Part shown: positions 24,435 to 36,083 of the stretch, in pieces | Layout: every line of letters begins with the position of its first letter | How positions within the stretch are numbered: position 1 is the first letter of the stretch | NCBI GenBank assembly: GCA_964006375.1 | Contig: OZ023266.1 | Span: forward strand, 160,521,292 to 160,585,291 | DNA length: 64,000 bases | From: Tillus elongatus | Lineage: Eukaryota > Arthropoda > Insecta > Coleoptera > Cleridae | Reading direction: 5' to 3' | Translations under genes and position numbers: made by a program | Notes under the pieces: model-generated | Seen by the model: the letters and a program-made list of their open reading frames with translations, nothing else | The model's database searches: none | What the model was told of the DNA's origin: nothing

Positions 24435-26655
24435 AGTCGGGTATTGACGCCCACATAAGAAGAATTACATTTCTCATGGAAACTGAAGCAATTGGAGTTG
24501 ATTTCAATATTGAATTTAGTTCACTATTCTACGTATTCTGTGGTTATCTTGGTACTTTAAGTAAATTTTGGAGTTTTTAATGAACAACACACCATTGCTC
24601 AAAACTTAACTTGGACGCGATTACCCGACACAGAGGGTAAAACCGCGCAGTCAATAGGGTAGTACCGCTCACTTTGTGGGCGCTCGAAAGGCCGATTTAC
24701 AAGCGACTGAAACAAAGAATCATAGTTAAGTAATTTTTTATTCAAGATACAAATTCTATTCTAAATGCAAAAATCGCAAACGTATCTTCTAAAATCATCT
24801 TGTCGTGTACAGTTCTTGTGCGCCCACTTTTTACAGACTCCATATCGAATCCACATCTCATTTTCCCCAAACTCATTACACAGAAGACAAACCTCTGAAC
24901 GTTGATCATCGCACAGTTCTCTAACCGATTCATAGCTAGAACTATCATTGTCGAATCTTACTTTTCTCTTTAATTGAGCTACTTTTATTTCTTGCATAGA
25001 TTTTGGTTTCTGTTTTGGCTTCTTACCCTTCAATTTTTTTTAGCTTCATTGTTTTCCAAGTCCTCTTTTTCCGGTGTTGCCGTCAGGATATTAGATTTTC
25101 CCAGTTTGGAATTGTTTTTAGTAACTGTTATGTGATTTTGTCTGATGGTAGAGATAGGAGATAGTTCTGTAAATCTGACTTGTTTTTGGGTATTATCTGG
25201 AGCTTTGGAGGTGCTTGCTCCGAAATTGACTGCATTGGTATCTGGTATTCCGGGAATATGAATACCTTCATTTCTGGGGACCACATTGTGCAAATCGCTG
25301 GTCACTTCACTAGATTCTTCAGCTACAGAGTCAGAAAGACTTGCTGGCAAAAAGTCATCACTATCAAATATCTTTTGATTGAAAGGCCAAATACCACTCA
25401 CTCGAAAACTGTTCCGAGCTTTTTCTATAGATGAGATTTTGACATAAGCCGCATTAAATATTCCTGCAACATCATATGGAGTGATTTTCCGATGTGAATA
25501 CTGCCGCATAAAAGTAGAACATTCATTGGAATATGCTCTCTTCAACGGGCCAAAAACAGTTAGATCTAGAGGCTGGAGTCTGTGGCTAGTATGAAGAGGA
25601 AACGACACCCTCACTATACCATTATCACGACAACATTCACAAGCAGATAGGGAGCAATGGCTATTATGATTGTCTAAAACAAGCATAACTGGGTTATCTA
25701 CGGAGCAACTTGAATTCGTTTTGAAATGATGAAGCCACTCCAGAAAGAGTTCTTCTGTTATCCACCCCTTTTGCGTACAAGTATATGAGGCACCAACTGG
25801 GCCATTTGGTTTCAATTGCTTACTCATTCTTGCTCAAGGAAATATGAACATAGGCGGTATGTAAGACCCCGATTCACTTATAGCAACGCATACTGTAATA
25901 TTCCTTCCTCTTTCATAACTAAAAGCTTTTCCAAATTTCTTGACGCCTTTTGGAGCAATGATCTTAGTTGTAACTTGGACAGTGCTATCAATCAATATTA
26001 TAAATACGATGTGGTGAAAAAAGATACTTATCTAGTACTTGTGACAGGTTTTTGTAAAATAGCGCAACTCTATTTTCATTGAATCCAGATATTCGTCCGA
26101 TGCTGGTTGCTTCTGTGGTTCTCAGGCTAACTTCTGGGTGTCTCTTCATGAAAGCACCAAACCAATCTGTGCCGGATTTTTTTTTTGTTTTTGTTAAATC
26201 TATGAGTGATTCCATTTGCTTCAGCATATTCATAGATGATTTTTCTCAAGTCACGAGGTGTTAAGCCATAAAACATATTCGCTAATTAAATGCAACGTTG
26301 TACAATCTCATTTTCTTCATATGGACTAAATGTGCATTTACGGCTAAGTAGAGCTTTTGATGTGTTTCCATTCTTTAAACGGTCCTTCAACGTAGAATAA
26401 GGGATACCTATATACAAAGAAATGCTGTTCTATTAAATATTCAAAATATTCGAAACAATTATAAATACCACCCTGGCACTTGCTCTCTTCCCTTTGCCGT
26501 TATGAACAGCTCTAATAGCTATTTCTAGACATTCGGGTGTCCAGGAACCTTTAGTAGTGGTGCGAAATCTTATTTTTTGTATCTGTTAAAGACAAGGTGA
26601 ATTTAGATTCAAATTTGCTGGTAGTACCGCCCATGCGAGTATTGTCGCCCACCTT
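24435..26655 (-). mobile_element. pogo/jerky-type DNA transposon pogo-2
   Basis: The transposase relic at 24761-26580 is flanked by two repeated motifs in the same orientation. GTATTGACGCCCAC (24441) and GTATTGTCGCCCAC (26639) form one pair; GGGTAGTACCGCTCA (24657) and GGTAGTACCGCCCA (26620) form the other. No convincing terminal inverted repeat was found, so the element ends are approximate. A TA array follows directly at 26662. Confidence 0.7.
24761..26580 (-). pseudogene. pogo-like transposase with C-terminal zinc finger, broken
   Basis: Minus-strand relic. N-terminal psq-type helix-turn-helix: GSWTPECLEIAIRAVHNGKG, a gap of about 60 bp that may be a short intron or insertion, then GIPYSTLKDRLKNG. 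A CENP-B-like HTH follows (TDWFGAFMKRHPEVSLRTTE). The DDE domain has YNID (broken), VMLVLDNHNSHCS and SFPLHTSHRLQPLDLTVFGPLK, with catalytic aspartates in LVLDNH and QPLD. The last part (24761-25033) has CxxC...HKNC...CDFC spacing, a PHD-type finger often found at the C-terminus of this family. Stops and shifts occur at about 26300 and 25990, and at an eight-T run at 25034-25041. Confidence 0.85.
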
Positions 26656-26660
26656 GAGCG

Positions 26661-26661
<1 letters not shown>

Positions 26662-26731
<70 letters not shown>
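26662..26731. repeat. (TA)n microsatellite
   Basis: TA array of about 70 bp between the pogo-2 end and the tail of the SINE. Confidence 0.98.
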
Positions 26732-26732
<1 letters not shown>

Positions 26733-26764
26733 CTATAAATGGGTACGATTACAGTGTATGTGTG

Positions 26765-27105
26765 TGTGTATATATCTTTAACGTCGGCCTATTTCCGCGA
26801 CTATGGCCAATCACCGACGCCAGGAGGCATTCTCACCAGACTATACTGGAAATTTTGCCGAACCGATGCCTTTTTGTAAGGGAGGTAGGGATCGTGCCCA
26901 ACATCGCATGGACACAGGACCGGCGGCTTTACGCCTCCTCCGAAGGGCGGAACGTGCAGACATTCAACTTGTTCAAATACAATTCCACAACCTCGGTTGA
27001 TGTTAATTGCACAGTATGTACTGAAAAGAGTACCCTGATATCGATCCCAGTGCCCCTCAGTTCAGAGGCACACGTTCTTACCACTGAACCACCGACGCTC
27101 TAGGT
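26765..27105 (-). mobile_element. tRNA-derived SINE
   Basis: Read on the minus strand it starts GAGCGTCGGTGGTTCAGTGG, which includes an A box (TGGTTCAGTGG). About 40 bp later is the B-box-like GGGATCGATATC. A GC-richer body of about 250 bp follows (for example CTTCGGAGGAGGCGTAAAGC and TGGGCACGATCCCTACC). It ends in a CA/TA simple tail at 26755-26770. The tRNA-like head, non-coding body and simple-repeat tail define a SINE transcribed by RNA polymerase III and mobilised by a LINE. Plus-strand open frames here are shadows. Confidence 0.75.
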
Positions 27106-27660
27106 ATGATTACAGGATGTTCAAATAATTTTGACCGACTAGCATATCTCCGTAATCATTCTTTTTAACGCTCACGTATGAAAAAATTTAATTGCAAATA
27201 AGGCACAGATAAACTTTTTCAACTTCTTATCATAGACACAAGAAGGCGCAATAGCTACTGCCGATCTAAAAAGTTATATTTTCATAGAAAACTCGCAAAT
27301 AAATATATGAATTATGTAACGAGTTCATAATATCGTTAAAATTATAAACAACTTTTTTGCTTTCTAAACAAAAAATTTGCAGCATGATAAAAAGTTGTAA
27401 AATGAGTAGATCATAATTGGGGTTGAACATACATAAATTAAAACGCTTTATTTGGTTGGATTGAGTTTTAATTGGTATTTAATATTAATTGATCCGTATT
27501 GCGTTTAAACTGACGACATTGTTTTCAGCGGGCGGTTTTCAACAATAATTTAAGTTTTGTAATTTTTAAACACATAATTTTGTCATGTTAGTCCTATTAG
27601 GAGTAGAAAATCGACAGAAGTATAAAAAAATCACGTTAATATATTTATTAGAACCGAAGA
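27106..27660. other. No recognisable feature
   Basis: AT-rich DNA with no identified gene or repeat. Confidence 0.4.
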
Positions 27661-27663
27661 TAG

Positions 27664-29925
27664 GACTTCAATGTCCATAATAAGAAATGGCTAGGATCTT
27701 CAAAAACCGATCCCCAAGAAAAAGCAGCGGCGGCCTTTGCAGTCAGCAATTCTTTAGCTAATGTGGTTCAGCAACCTACTTACTTTCCTCGCATCCCAAC
27801 ACACAGCTCAAATCTACTACTAAAAATCCTGACTGCTATAAGATATCAGTCACCGCCCCCCTGGGTCGCTCAGATCACGGCATGGCCACTGCTTCCTGCG
27901 CAATGCAACCCGAGGTCACACAGTCATCACACCCACGCATCGTTTGGCACTACAACTCCACGAACTGGGACGAGATACGAAATTACTTTTCCTCATTTCC
28001 ATGGGCATCTCTCTGCTTCTCTCATCCTGACTCCTCTGATATCTCACAAAACGTCACCAAAATTATCCAAGCTGGCATTAAATTATTTATTCCACGTACA
28101 CAGAAAACCTCTGAAGCCACTCAAAAGCCCTGGTTCCCTAAATCCTGTGACAAGGCCAGGCTTAAAAAGGTCAAAGCTCACAAAACGCTTCTACACAATC
28201 CCAGGCAACAAAACCGTCAAGCATTTAACGACGCTATGTCCGCATTCTTTCTGAGGCAAAAAACTCGTTTAATAACCACATCAAAAACAAAGTCTTCTTA
28301 AGCTCCAGCGGCAGCAAACCCTTCTGGATTCTTGCTAAATCTGTTGGGAATAATTTCTGCAAGAGCATGTTCCCACATCTTGTCTCAGGGGATGAAATTG
28401 TTTCTACCGCCCTGGGCAAGGCTGAACTTTTTGCCTCGTTGTTCGCCGGCAATTCTACTCTCAGCCTACCTCCAAATGTTCAACCACCAACAGTCCCCAG
28501 TGTCGCGCATAAAATGACGGATATCATTTTCAAAACTAAAAAGGTACGAAAGATGCCCTCTTCTCTTAATACCAGGAAAGCCTCTGGCCTTGACGAGATC
28601 CCAGCAGTTGTTCTCAAGAAATCCGCACCAGAACTTGCTCCTGTCCTGACTCGTCTGTTTCAGACATATTACAATAGAGGCATATTGCCTGGTAACTGGA
28701 AAAATGCTCGAGTACAACCCGTCCCCAAAAAAGGATCCAAAGCGCTTCCTACCAACTGCAGGCCTAATTCGCTCCGTTCAGTCGTCTCTAAAGTGATGGA
28801 AAAGTATATAAACACCGAATTACTGAAATTTCTTGAAAAACACAGTCTAATCCACGACAGGCAGTATGGATTCCGTCAGCGCAGATCAACTACCGACCTC
28901 CTTTCCTTTGTCACCCATTCTTGGAACAAGTTTATGGAACTACATGGTGAATCCCATATTGTCGCTCTAGACATATCCAAAGCATTCGACCAGGTCTGGC
29001 ACGCAGCGCTGCTTAATAAAGTTCAGGCCTATGGCCTACCATCAAAACTCTGTACCTAGACAGCAAATTTCCTCTCCAACCGGAGCATTACTGTTGTCGT
29101 CGATGGCCATTCCTAACTGTATCAAATTAATGCAGGAGTTCCTTAAGGTTTAGCTTTAACCCCTACTTTGTTTCTTCTCCACATCAATGACCTCCTCTCT
29201 AGCACATCCAACCCAGTTCACAGTTACGCGACGACAGCACCCTTCACTCAAATAGACAATATTCTAAGCTTGTCTCTTTGGCCCAATTAGATGAGGATCG
29301 CAGACTCATGGAGGGTTCTGTCTCCGTGGATCTCCAAAAAATATTAGACTGGGGAAGTAGAAATCTTGTACAATTCAACCCCACCAAATCACAGTCTTAC
29401 TTTCTTTCTCATAAGAGATACATCAGCCCTAAACACATCACAATGAACAACCAAGTTATTAAAAGTAATAAGCCCTGTTCACTTGTTGGCATTTCTGTGG
29501 ATCAACAGCTCCATTGGCACCAACATGTCACATCAATTGCAGAAGCGGCTGCTAAGAAATTATGTGTCCCCTTCCGTGCTCGCAAATACTTTTCGCCAGT
29601 TAATCTCTATACCTTATATACTTCACAAATAAGACCAAACCTCAAATACTGCTCCAACATCTGGGGTGCCGCTGCCGCTTCTAGACTCGCTATCCTAGAC
29701 TCAATTCAGAAGAGAGCTATACGTCTCATCGGTGACCCTACCCTCACCCAAAGGCGGCCATCCCTTGCCCACGTGCCGTTGGTGACCCCTCTCTCTCTCT
29801 CTCTTTTATATAAATATCTGCACGGGCACAGCTCAGAGGAGCTTTCTTCCACCTGCTGCCCCCAACAGATCTACCAGGGGAACATGGCTAATGCACCCTT
29901 TAACTGTCCAGGTCACCAGACATAG
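27664..29925 (+). pseudogene. LINE L-3 polyprotein, frameshifted
   Basis: The partial endonuclease and linker (27664-28330) are spread over several frames. RT frame 28367-29059 reads KASGLDEIPAVVLKKSAPE, QPVPKKGSKALPTN, SVVSKVMEKYINTELLKFLE, HDRQYGFRQRRSTTDLLSF and VALDISKAFDQVWHAAL (motif A intact). The next section has stops, and the active-site box, HSYADDST in copy L-2, reads HSYATTAP because one base is missing near 29229. C-terminal frame 29278-29925 reads WGSRNLVQFNPTKSQS, HWHQHVTSIAEAAAKK, LYTSQIRPNLKYCSNIWGAA and IQKRAIRLIGDP. It probably still provided an intact 3' end for RT recognition when it inserted. Confidence 0.9.
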
Positions 29926-30130
29926 AACATCTTGCATTATGCCCGCTCTTTTGTCCTGAGGACTTCCAAGTTGTGGAAGTCCTTGCTGGCACATGTTTTT
30001 CCTTCTCCCCCGAACCTCCAAACCGTCAAGACCAGAATTAACAAGTTGCCTATTTCCTCCTTGTCGACACCCACGGTACGATAGTATTTAGGCTATAAGC
30101 CCTCGTGGTGTGTTGTTGAAATAAAAAAAA
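27664..30130 (+). mobile_element. LINE copy L-3, 5'-truncated with intact 3' end
   Basis: Longest copy of the L family. It starts inside the endonuclease at GACTTCAATGTCCATAATAA and continues through linker, RT and C-terminal region. The 3' UTR (CACCCACGGTACGATAGTAT) ends in GTTGTTGAAATAAAAAAAAT, an apparent polyadenylation signal and short A tail. Copy L-5 starts at almost the same base. A piece of the 310-bp hairpin unit follows immediately. Confidence 0.92.
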
Positions 30131-30175
30131 TGGAAATTCGCTACCATAACGCACTTGCTGCGTCCCGATTATTTT
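30131..30175 (-). repeat. Hairpin end of the 310-bp unit, isolated
   Basis: GGAAATTCGCTACCATAACG followed by CACTTGCTGCGTCCCG is one terminus of the hairpin-ended unit, directly abutting the LINE L-3 3' end. Confidence 0.8.
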
Positions 30176-30216
30176 TTTTAACTAGATATATGTGCATTAA
30201 ATATTTTGCAAATGTG

Positions 30217-30218
<2 letters not shown>

Positions 30219-30305
<87 letters not shown>
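30219..30305. repeat. (AAT)n microsatellite
   Basis: About 29 AAT trinucleotides. The Asn and Ile homopolymer frames over it are artefacts. Confidence 0.98.
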
Positions 30306-30306
<1 letters not shown>

Positions 30307-31850
30307 CATCTTTATTGCTCAGAATTATACAGCATATAAGTCGCTGACTTGTGAAGTATTTCTACATCATTTTACCAAACGTCATTCCAAAAATGTTTGA
30401 CTATCCTCTGAATAACATACTTTAAATTTTGAAATACCAATTTTCAAATGTAGATCTACCTCTTTCTTTCTCCATTTAAAATTTCACCCAAAACCTTTAC
30501 TGCCTGGTATTTTTTTCCATATAACAATACTTCAGAACAAGCAACTTTCTTTTCTGTTCCATATTTTTGCCAAAATAACACATTTTTTGAAGAGCCAAGT
30601 TACATTGACTTGGCTGATTTCAATATCGATTTATTGTTTCTTTTCTGTTATTTTATTATTACAAATATTATACAGATGAGAAGTGAATCAATTGTTTTTC
30701 ACTGTATCAAGCCATTCTTGAAAGCGCATTCATAAATTTGATGTGAGTCTTTTATAAAGGGTTGACAGTGCTATTGTCCAATACTTTGTAAAGATCCCCT
30801 CTTTTATAACGTCTCCTGATTAAACAGTGCGGAATTAGCACTTCAATTTAATTATTTTTTTTTAACTGTAAATGAAAACTATTTATTCCTATTCCCCAGT
30901 GAAATTGTTGTATTTGTTATAAGTAGAGCTCGCTTGTATTAGAGAAACTTTTCTGCTTTAAAGGTTCAACAAAGAATTGTCCCTGGAAGATAATCAAAGT
31001 TTCCTTCGAGTTGTTGTAACACAATAGGTGTTCGACATGGGAGAGACGTCTGCCCCTAATACTTTTCCCCAACTCACTTCAAACTCGACTAAATGTAAAA
31101 CTCTGGATTTATGCGACTTCGGACGATGCTAGGAATATTGATTTAACGAAATACACGTCACCAGAAGACTTATGCAAAAATTCCCATTTGCATATTCCCT
31201 TTGAAGTTACTTTTCTATTTTTACGAGCGTCGATAACTCAAGAATTTGCATATCTTTGTCTCGTTAATATTTTTAAAACAATACCAACGCAAAATAAAAG
31301 AGTCCTTAATACTTTTGTAATAGCATTTGCGCCGCTTCTTCTTTCAATTTCAACTGAATGATATTATTTCTTTTAGCAGCCGGAACTCTATACAGGACGG
31401 ACATATTGTGTATTGCTTACAATAAAAATCTGGCGAAAAAGCTATGATATATTGTAACCTCCCGACAATTTTAATGTGTGAGAAAAACAGTATTAATAGG
31501 TGACGGACCTCAAGTGAACTCAAATCTGGTCGGTAGTGAGGTCACTATTTCCTATAAATCCTACCCTAAAAAGTTTCTATCTATCATATTCACAATTAGC
31601 AGGATTGAAAATACTTTATAAGGCTGGAAGATTTAAATACTGTTTACTACTTATGCTTTTGTTGTGTTGTTGCACTGCCTGAAGTCTCATATTTGTCAGA
31701 GCTCCAAACTAGTGCCTGGTTAAGACGATTATTCTACAACTTTAGTACGATATCTATAAATGCGATATTTAGAATTTTAAATTGTGCTGTCGCAAAAGTC
31801 AAGAGAGTTCAAGGAGGAATTATTCTTCAATCAAACATATGTATAGAAAA
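30306..31850. other. About 1.5 kb without recognisable features
   Basis: No open frame with a family resemblance, no repeat copies and no RNA gene were recognised. This is among the longest stretches free of identifiable transposons. Confidence 0.45.
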
Positions 31851-31854
31851 ATAA

Positions 31855-32050
31855 ATATTATAACAGGTGGTTGTTATTACACGGGGTTGTGGGTAGCTTT
31901 CATCTAAAACACAAGTATATAAGGGTAATAACAACCACCTGTTATACAATCTGGCGCCCAACGTGGGGCGCCAGATTGTATAACAGGTGGTTGTTGTTAC
32001 ACGGGGTTGTGGGTAGCTTTCACCGAAAACACAAGTAGATAAGGCTAACA
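31855..32050. repeat. Foldback containing an LTR-element tRNA-Lys primer-binding site
   Basis: TGGCGCCCAACGTGGGGC (about 31952-31969) is complementary to the 3' end of tRNA-Lys(CUU), the primer site of several gypsy-type LTR retrotransposons. It follows a short spacer after CACCTGTTATACAA, as an LTR end would. The sequence beyond is the exact inverse (GGCGCCAGATTGTATAACAG), making a hairpin of about 27 bp per arm with its centre inside the primer site. A block of about 69 bp (AACAGGTGGTTGTT...TAAGG) is repeated directly at 31864 and 31984. No internal retrotransposon genes are present. Confidence 0.7.
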
Positions 32051-34025
32051 AATATAATCATAAACTTTAACAAGAACGAAGAAATAACAAGTAGTGTAAA
32101 ATGTCTATATCGTTCGCTTGGCGCTACTTAACTGTCGCCCACTTAACAGTCGACTCCCCTGTAATCCTGCACCCTGCCGGTTCGATGTGTATAAAACAAC
32201 GGCCACGCCAAGGCACCGTGTTACAATATTTAAATTTATTGATAAGCATTGCGATTAAAATAAATTTTGTCATACGTTTGGTAAAGTTGAAATAAATATT
32301 ACAGTAAGGCAAATGAAATAAAGCAATTATTACATGTCTGAGAAAAGAAATTGGCTATTGCAAACGTCAAGATTAAAAAGTTAATATGAATTTACATAAA
32401 CATAAATATTTCATATTGAATGAAACTAAATACAACATAAAGTTTTATAAATATGAAAATAAACATTCAATGGTGTAAGTTTTGTTTTTGAATCATTACC
32501 CTTGCTATGTTCCAAATTTTCGATGAGAGTGAAATGAAATACGCAGATGCTTAATTGACCAGTTTATTTAATTACTTACTAAAACAAGAAAATTTGAGTT
32601 AAGCTAAAAAAAAAGGAATGTAAAATTAAATTTCTAATTTACAAGTTACAAGTGAAATATCCAAAATATTTTGCTGAATAGATAACTGATAAACTTATTA
32701 AATAGAAATTAATTAATTAATTAATATGAATTTGCAAAATAACACATCTGAATTTGCATTATTGACAGAATGTTAATACATAGATATTTAATTTCAGTTA
32801 ATTTAAACACACACCCCACTGATATGTTGAAAGTTCTAATTTAGTTAGGTTGACTTGAAAGTTCGTACTACAAAGATTCGGAAGTTAAATGCCAAACCAA
32901 AATTTGATGTTCAGCACACAGATGAAATTTAAGAAGAGTGGCATACACCAAAACTGAGCTGTGTGAAGTAATTCAGTACTCCAGAGTCACCTGTTGATTA
33001 CTCAATGACACTCCAAGGCAGATACTAACTATCAGTGCTCGCCACATGTTTAACCTCTCACAGGAGAAAGAAAATCGGGAAGAATGCAGTGCACTTCCAT
33101 AGATTAAAGGCAGACCAATTGCATATACCAATGCCTCGCTAAATGAACGGTAAAATCGTATTGTAGACAGAGAGCTCTGGGGATGATGTCACTCCTCAGG
33201 CTAATTAATCGAGATTTTCTTTGCAGTTTTAAAATGCAAATGACGGTATCGAATTCAAAACATGTAGTTCAGGACCCGGAAAGTTGAAATCAGCATATGT
33301 GATAACCTTAAGAGACGTTACTATTTCAGAAACAAAAGCGTCAGTGTTATTTCGCGGTTTTTACTAAAATTCATAATTAATTTAGATTAGGTAGGACTCA
33401 AAACACTTTTAACAACCACTAAAATCATAATTAAACGATATTTGAAGCCAGAAATAAGATATTAGATATTTTTAGTGTAACTAAGAATGCCTCGATAATT
33501 AAAACATGTTGATTGCTCTGCAGTTCACACCAGACTCCCAGATTCAAGCATGTCGACTCAAGAACTCTGCCGACTGCTGCACGAAAAATTCTTACCGTGA
33601 CCGTTAGTGGCTGTCAGCGAGCTCTTTCTAGCTTCCTCTCTTCGAGTGAGATAAAACGAGACCTCCAATCGGTGGCGAAGTCACGACGTCTTCCATACAC
33701 ACCTCAACAATAATGGACTGGTCCGCCTGTTATTTTATGGTTAATATTGCATGACATCAGCCTCTGCTACTCCGAGAGTTCCAAAACAATTAAGATATTC
33801 TTTTTCCTCAACAAAATGCAACGTCTTTTACTATTTGCTTTTGGACGCATATTATAGGGAATTCAGTGCGGGTGTTACGATATAGAATTTCTTAGCGAAT
33901 TTTCAATGAAAAAATTTAAAATCGAAACATGAATTGCCTTACAGATATTGGATTGTCGGCTCTTAATTGAGTCTCTTACGGGTTCATTTTAAATATTTAA
34001 AGTAGTAACGAAACGCAATAGTTAC
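32051..34025. other. About 2 kb without recognisable features
   Basis: AT-rich sequence in which no known element or gene was recognised. A small open frame at 33513-33713 has no family resemblance. Confidence 0.45.
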
Positions 34026-34031
34026 AATATA

Positions 34032-36010
34032 CAGGCTGCCCAGAAGTCCGGAATAAATCTAACATACCCTTAACCTTTAATTTTTGGGGAAAGCGCTCGG
34101 ACACGTCAATTTAGTTTTATATATTCTCACATTTTGACGTTATTCATTTGTTTTTTATATACATTTGTCAAAGATATGACCACATCGACATTTTTTTAAT
34201 GGAAATATACAACTTGTTATACATCATTTAAAAGCTAATATCTCGTACAGTATGCTAATAAATTTTGGCGCGATTCTGTTTAGCGTTTTTAAAATGGCGA
34301 CTGATAAAAGTTTTTTTAAAATTTCTATTTAAATAAGCGGAAATGATAAATCATTGATGTGTTTTTTACCTTTCCAGGTAAGAGATTTTCATTATTTCAC
34401 GTTCTGTCATTTTGTGACATTGTAACTTAACAATACATAGTTATGGTTTATTTGTTATTTATTTTGTCAAAAAAAAAATATATCGAAGCAAAACAAAAAA
34501 CAATAAAAAGGTTGTTTAACGTGGCAAATTCTGGAAATGTCCTCCACCGTCTACTTAGCATGCTCACATACGATGGTAAAATCCCTCGACGGAATTCCGA
34601 ATGGCTTCATCCGGTATGTGTCTCCAATCTAATTTTGTTTTTCAAATCTTCAATATTATTTAGCCTATTTTAGTACACATTTTCTTTTAAATATCCCCAA
34701 AGAAAATAGTCTAGAGGCGTTAAGTCTGGGGACCTCGGTGGCCATTCAATTGTACCACGTCGTCCAATCCAGCGACCTGGAAATATTTGATCTAAATATC
34801 ACATTGACACCAAAATGCGGGGGAGCACCGTCTTGCTGAAAGCAAATTGTTTCATTAGGTATATCTGGATCTACTTCGTTGGGAAAAATGACAGCTAGAG
34901 CAGGCATCAACTAGAAGGTTAAGAAATCCAGGTACCGTTCAGCTGTGAGGTTTCCTTCAAAAAAGAATGGCCCTAAAATTCGGTTATTAATGATACCTGC
35001 CCATACATTTACTTTCTGGGGCCGCTGACTATACGCTTCAAATATCCATCGTGGATTTTCTTGACTCCAGAAACGATAATTATGTCTGTTAACCATACCG
35101 TTTAAATAGAGAGTAGCTTCATCAGAAAATAATATGTTCTGTGGGAACCTATTATTCTCGTCAATCTCTCTCATCATTTCTTTGCAAAATTGCAAACGCC
35201 TGTCATAGTCATCTTCTAAAAGCTCTTGGACAAGATACACTTTATAAGGGTGGTATATTATCCAATAGTACCTCTAGATGTATCGTGATTTTGAGCCAAT
35301 AAAACTGTTGAAGCATGCGGATTATCCTGCAGAGATAATGCAATATCTAATTTTTCATCGTCGTCTAAAACACGTGGCCGTCCATTCCTAGGCAAGTCCT
35401 TTACTCTGCCTGTTCATCAAATTTGTGGAATATTTTACTAACAGTGCCCTGTGAAGTTTGTTTTTCCGGATATTTAGCATTAAATAAAGTGCACAATTCA
35501 CTTTGATTTCTTATTTTGTCTCCACATCCTAACAATATCAAGACTTCGATACGCTGCCTTTCCGACAAAACCATTTGTGTTTAGAAAATTGTTAAATAAT
35601 ACTTCCAAAATACCTAAATTAATTTGACAAGTTGTCACAAAATGACAGAACGTGAAACAATGAAAATCACTTACCTGGAAGGGTAAAAAACACATCAATG
35701 ATTTATCATTTCCGCTTATCTAAATAGTAATTTTTAAAAAAATTCTAATAGTTGCCATTTTGAAATAGCTTGACAGAATCGCGCCAAAATTTATGAGCAT
35801 ACTGTACGAGATATTAGCTTTCAAATGATCTATCACAAGTTGTATGTTTCCATTAAAAAAATATCGATGTGGTCATATCATTGACAAATGTCTATAAAAA
35901 ACAAACGAATAACGTCAAAATATGAGCATATGTAAAACTAAATTGACGTGTCCGAGCATTTTGCCCAAAAGGTTAAGGGTATATTAATTTTATTCCGGAC
36001 TTCTGGACAG

Positions 36011-36013
<3 letters not shown>
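34032..36013 (-). mobile_element. Tc1/mariner-superfamily transposon M-1 with long TIRs
   Basis: Left end TA|CAGGCTGCCCAGAAGTCCGG and right end CCGGACTTCTGGACAGCCC|TA are inverted copies. The similarity continues for about 390 bp on each side (34032-34424 and 35632-36013). TA dinucleotides flank both ends, as expected for TA target duplication. A degenerate transposase lies between the repeats on the minus strand. The right end directly abuts a TA microsatellite. A second copy of the right end sits at 36531-36940 through tandem duplication. Confidence 0.88.
34480..35574 (-). pseudogene. M-1 transposase, broken
   Basis: Minus-strand relic starting near ATG at 35574 with an N-terminal helix-turn-helix region (SERQRIEVLILLGCGDK, YPEKQTSQGTVSKIFHKF). 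After a shift comes RNGRPRVLDDDEKLDIALSL. The main frame 34911-35240 reads FPQNILFSDEATLYLNG (first catalytic Asp) and QRPQKVNVWAGIINNRILGP. Beyond a stop come FQQDGAPPHF (second Asp) and WPPRSPDLTPLDYFLWG in another frame (third acidic residue). At least four frame breaks make it inactive. It resembles the M-2 transposase but is clearly a different lineage. Confidence 0.85.

Positions 36014-36078
<65 letters not shown>
36014..36078. repeat. (TA)n microsatellite
   Basis: TA array of about 65 bp touching the M-1 right terminal repeat, in duplication unit 1. Confidence 0.98.

Positions 36079-36083
<5 letters not shown>

Noticed and set aside
30130..30400. Poly-Asn and poly-Ile open frames
   Set aside because: They are translations of the AAT and TTA microsatellites (also 51942-52309 and 62976-63306), not proteins.
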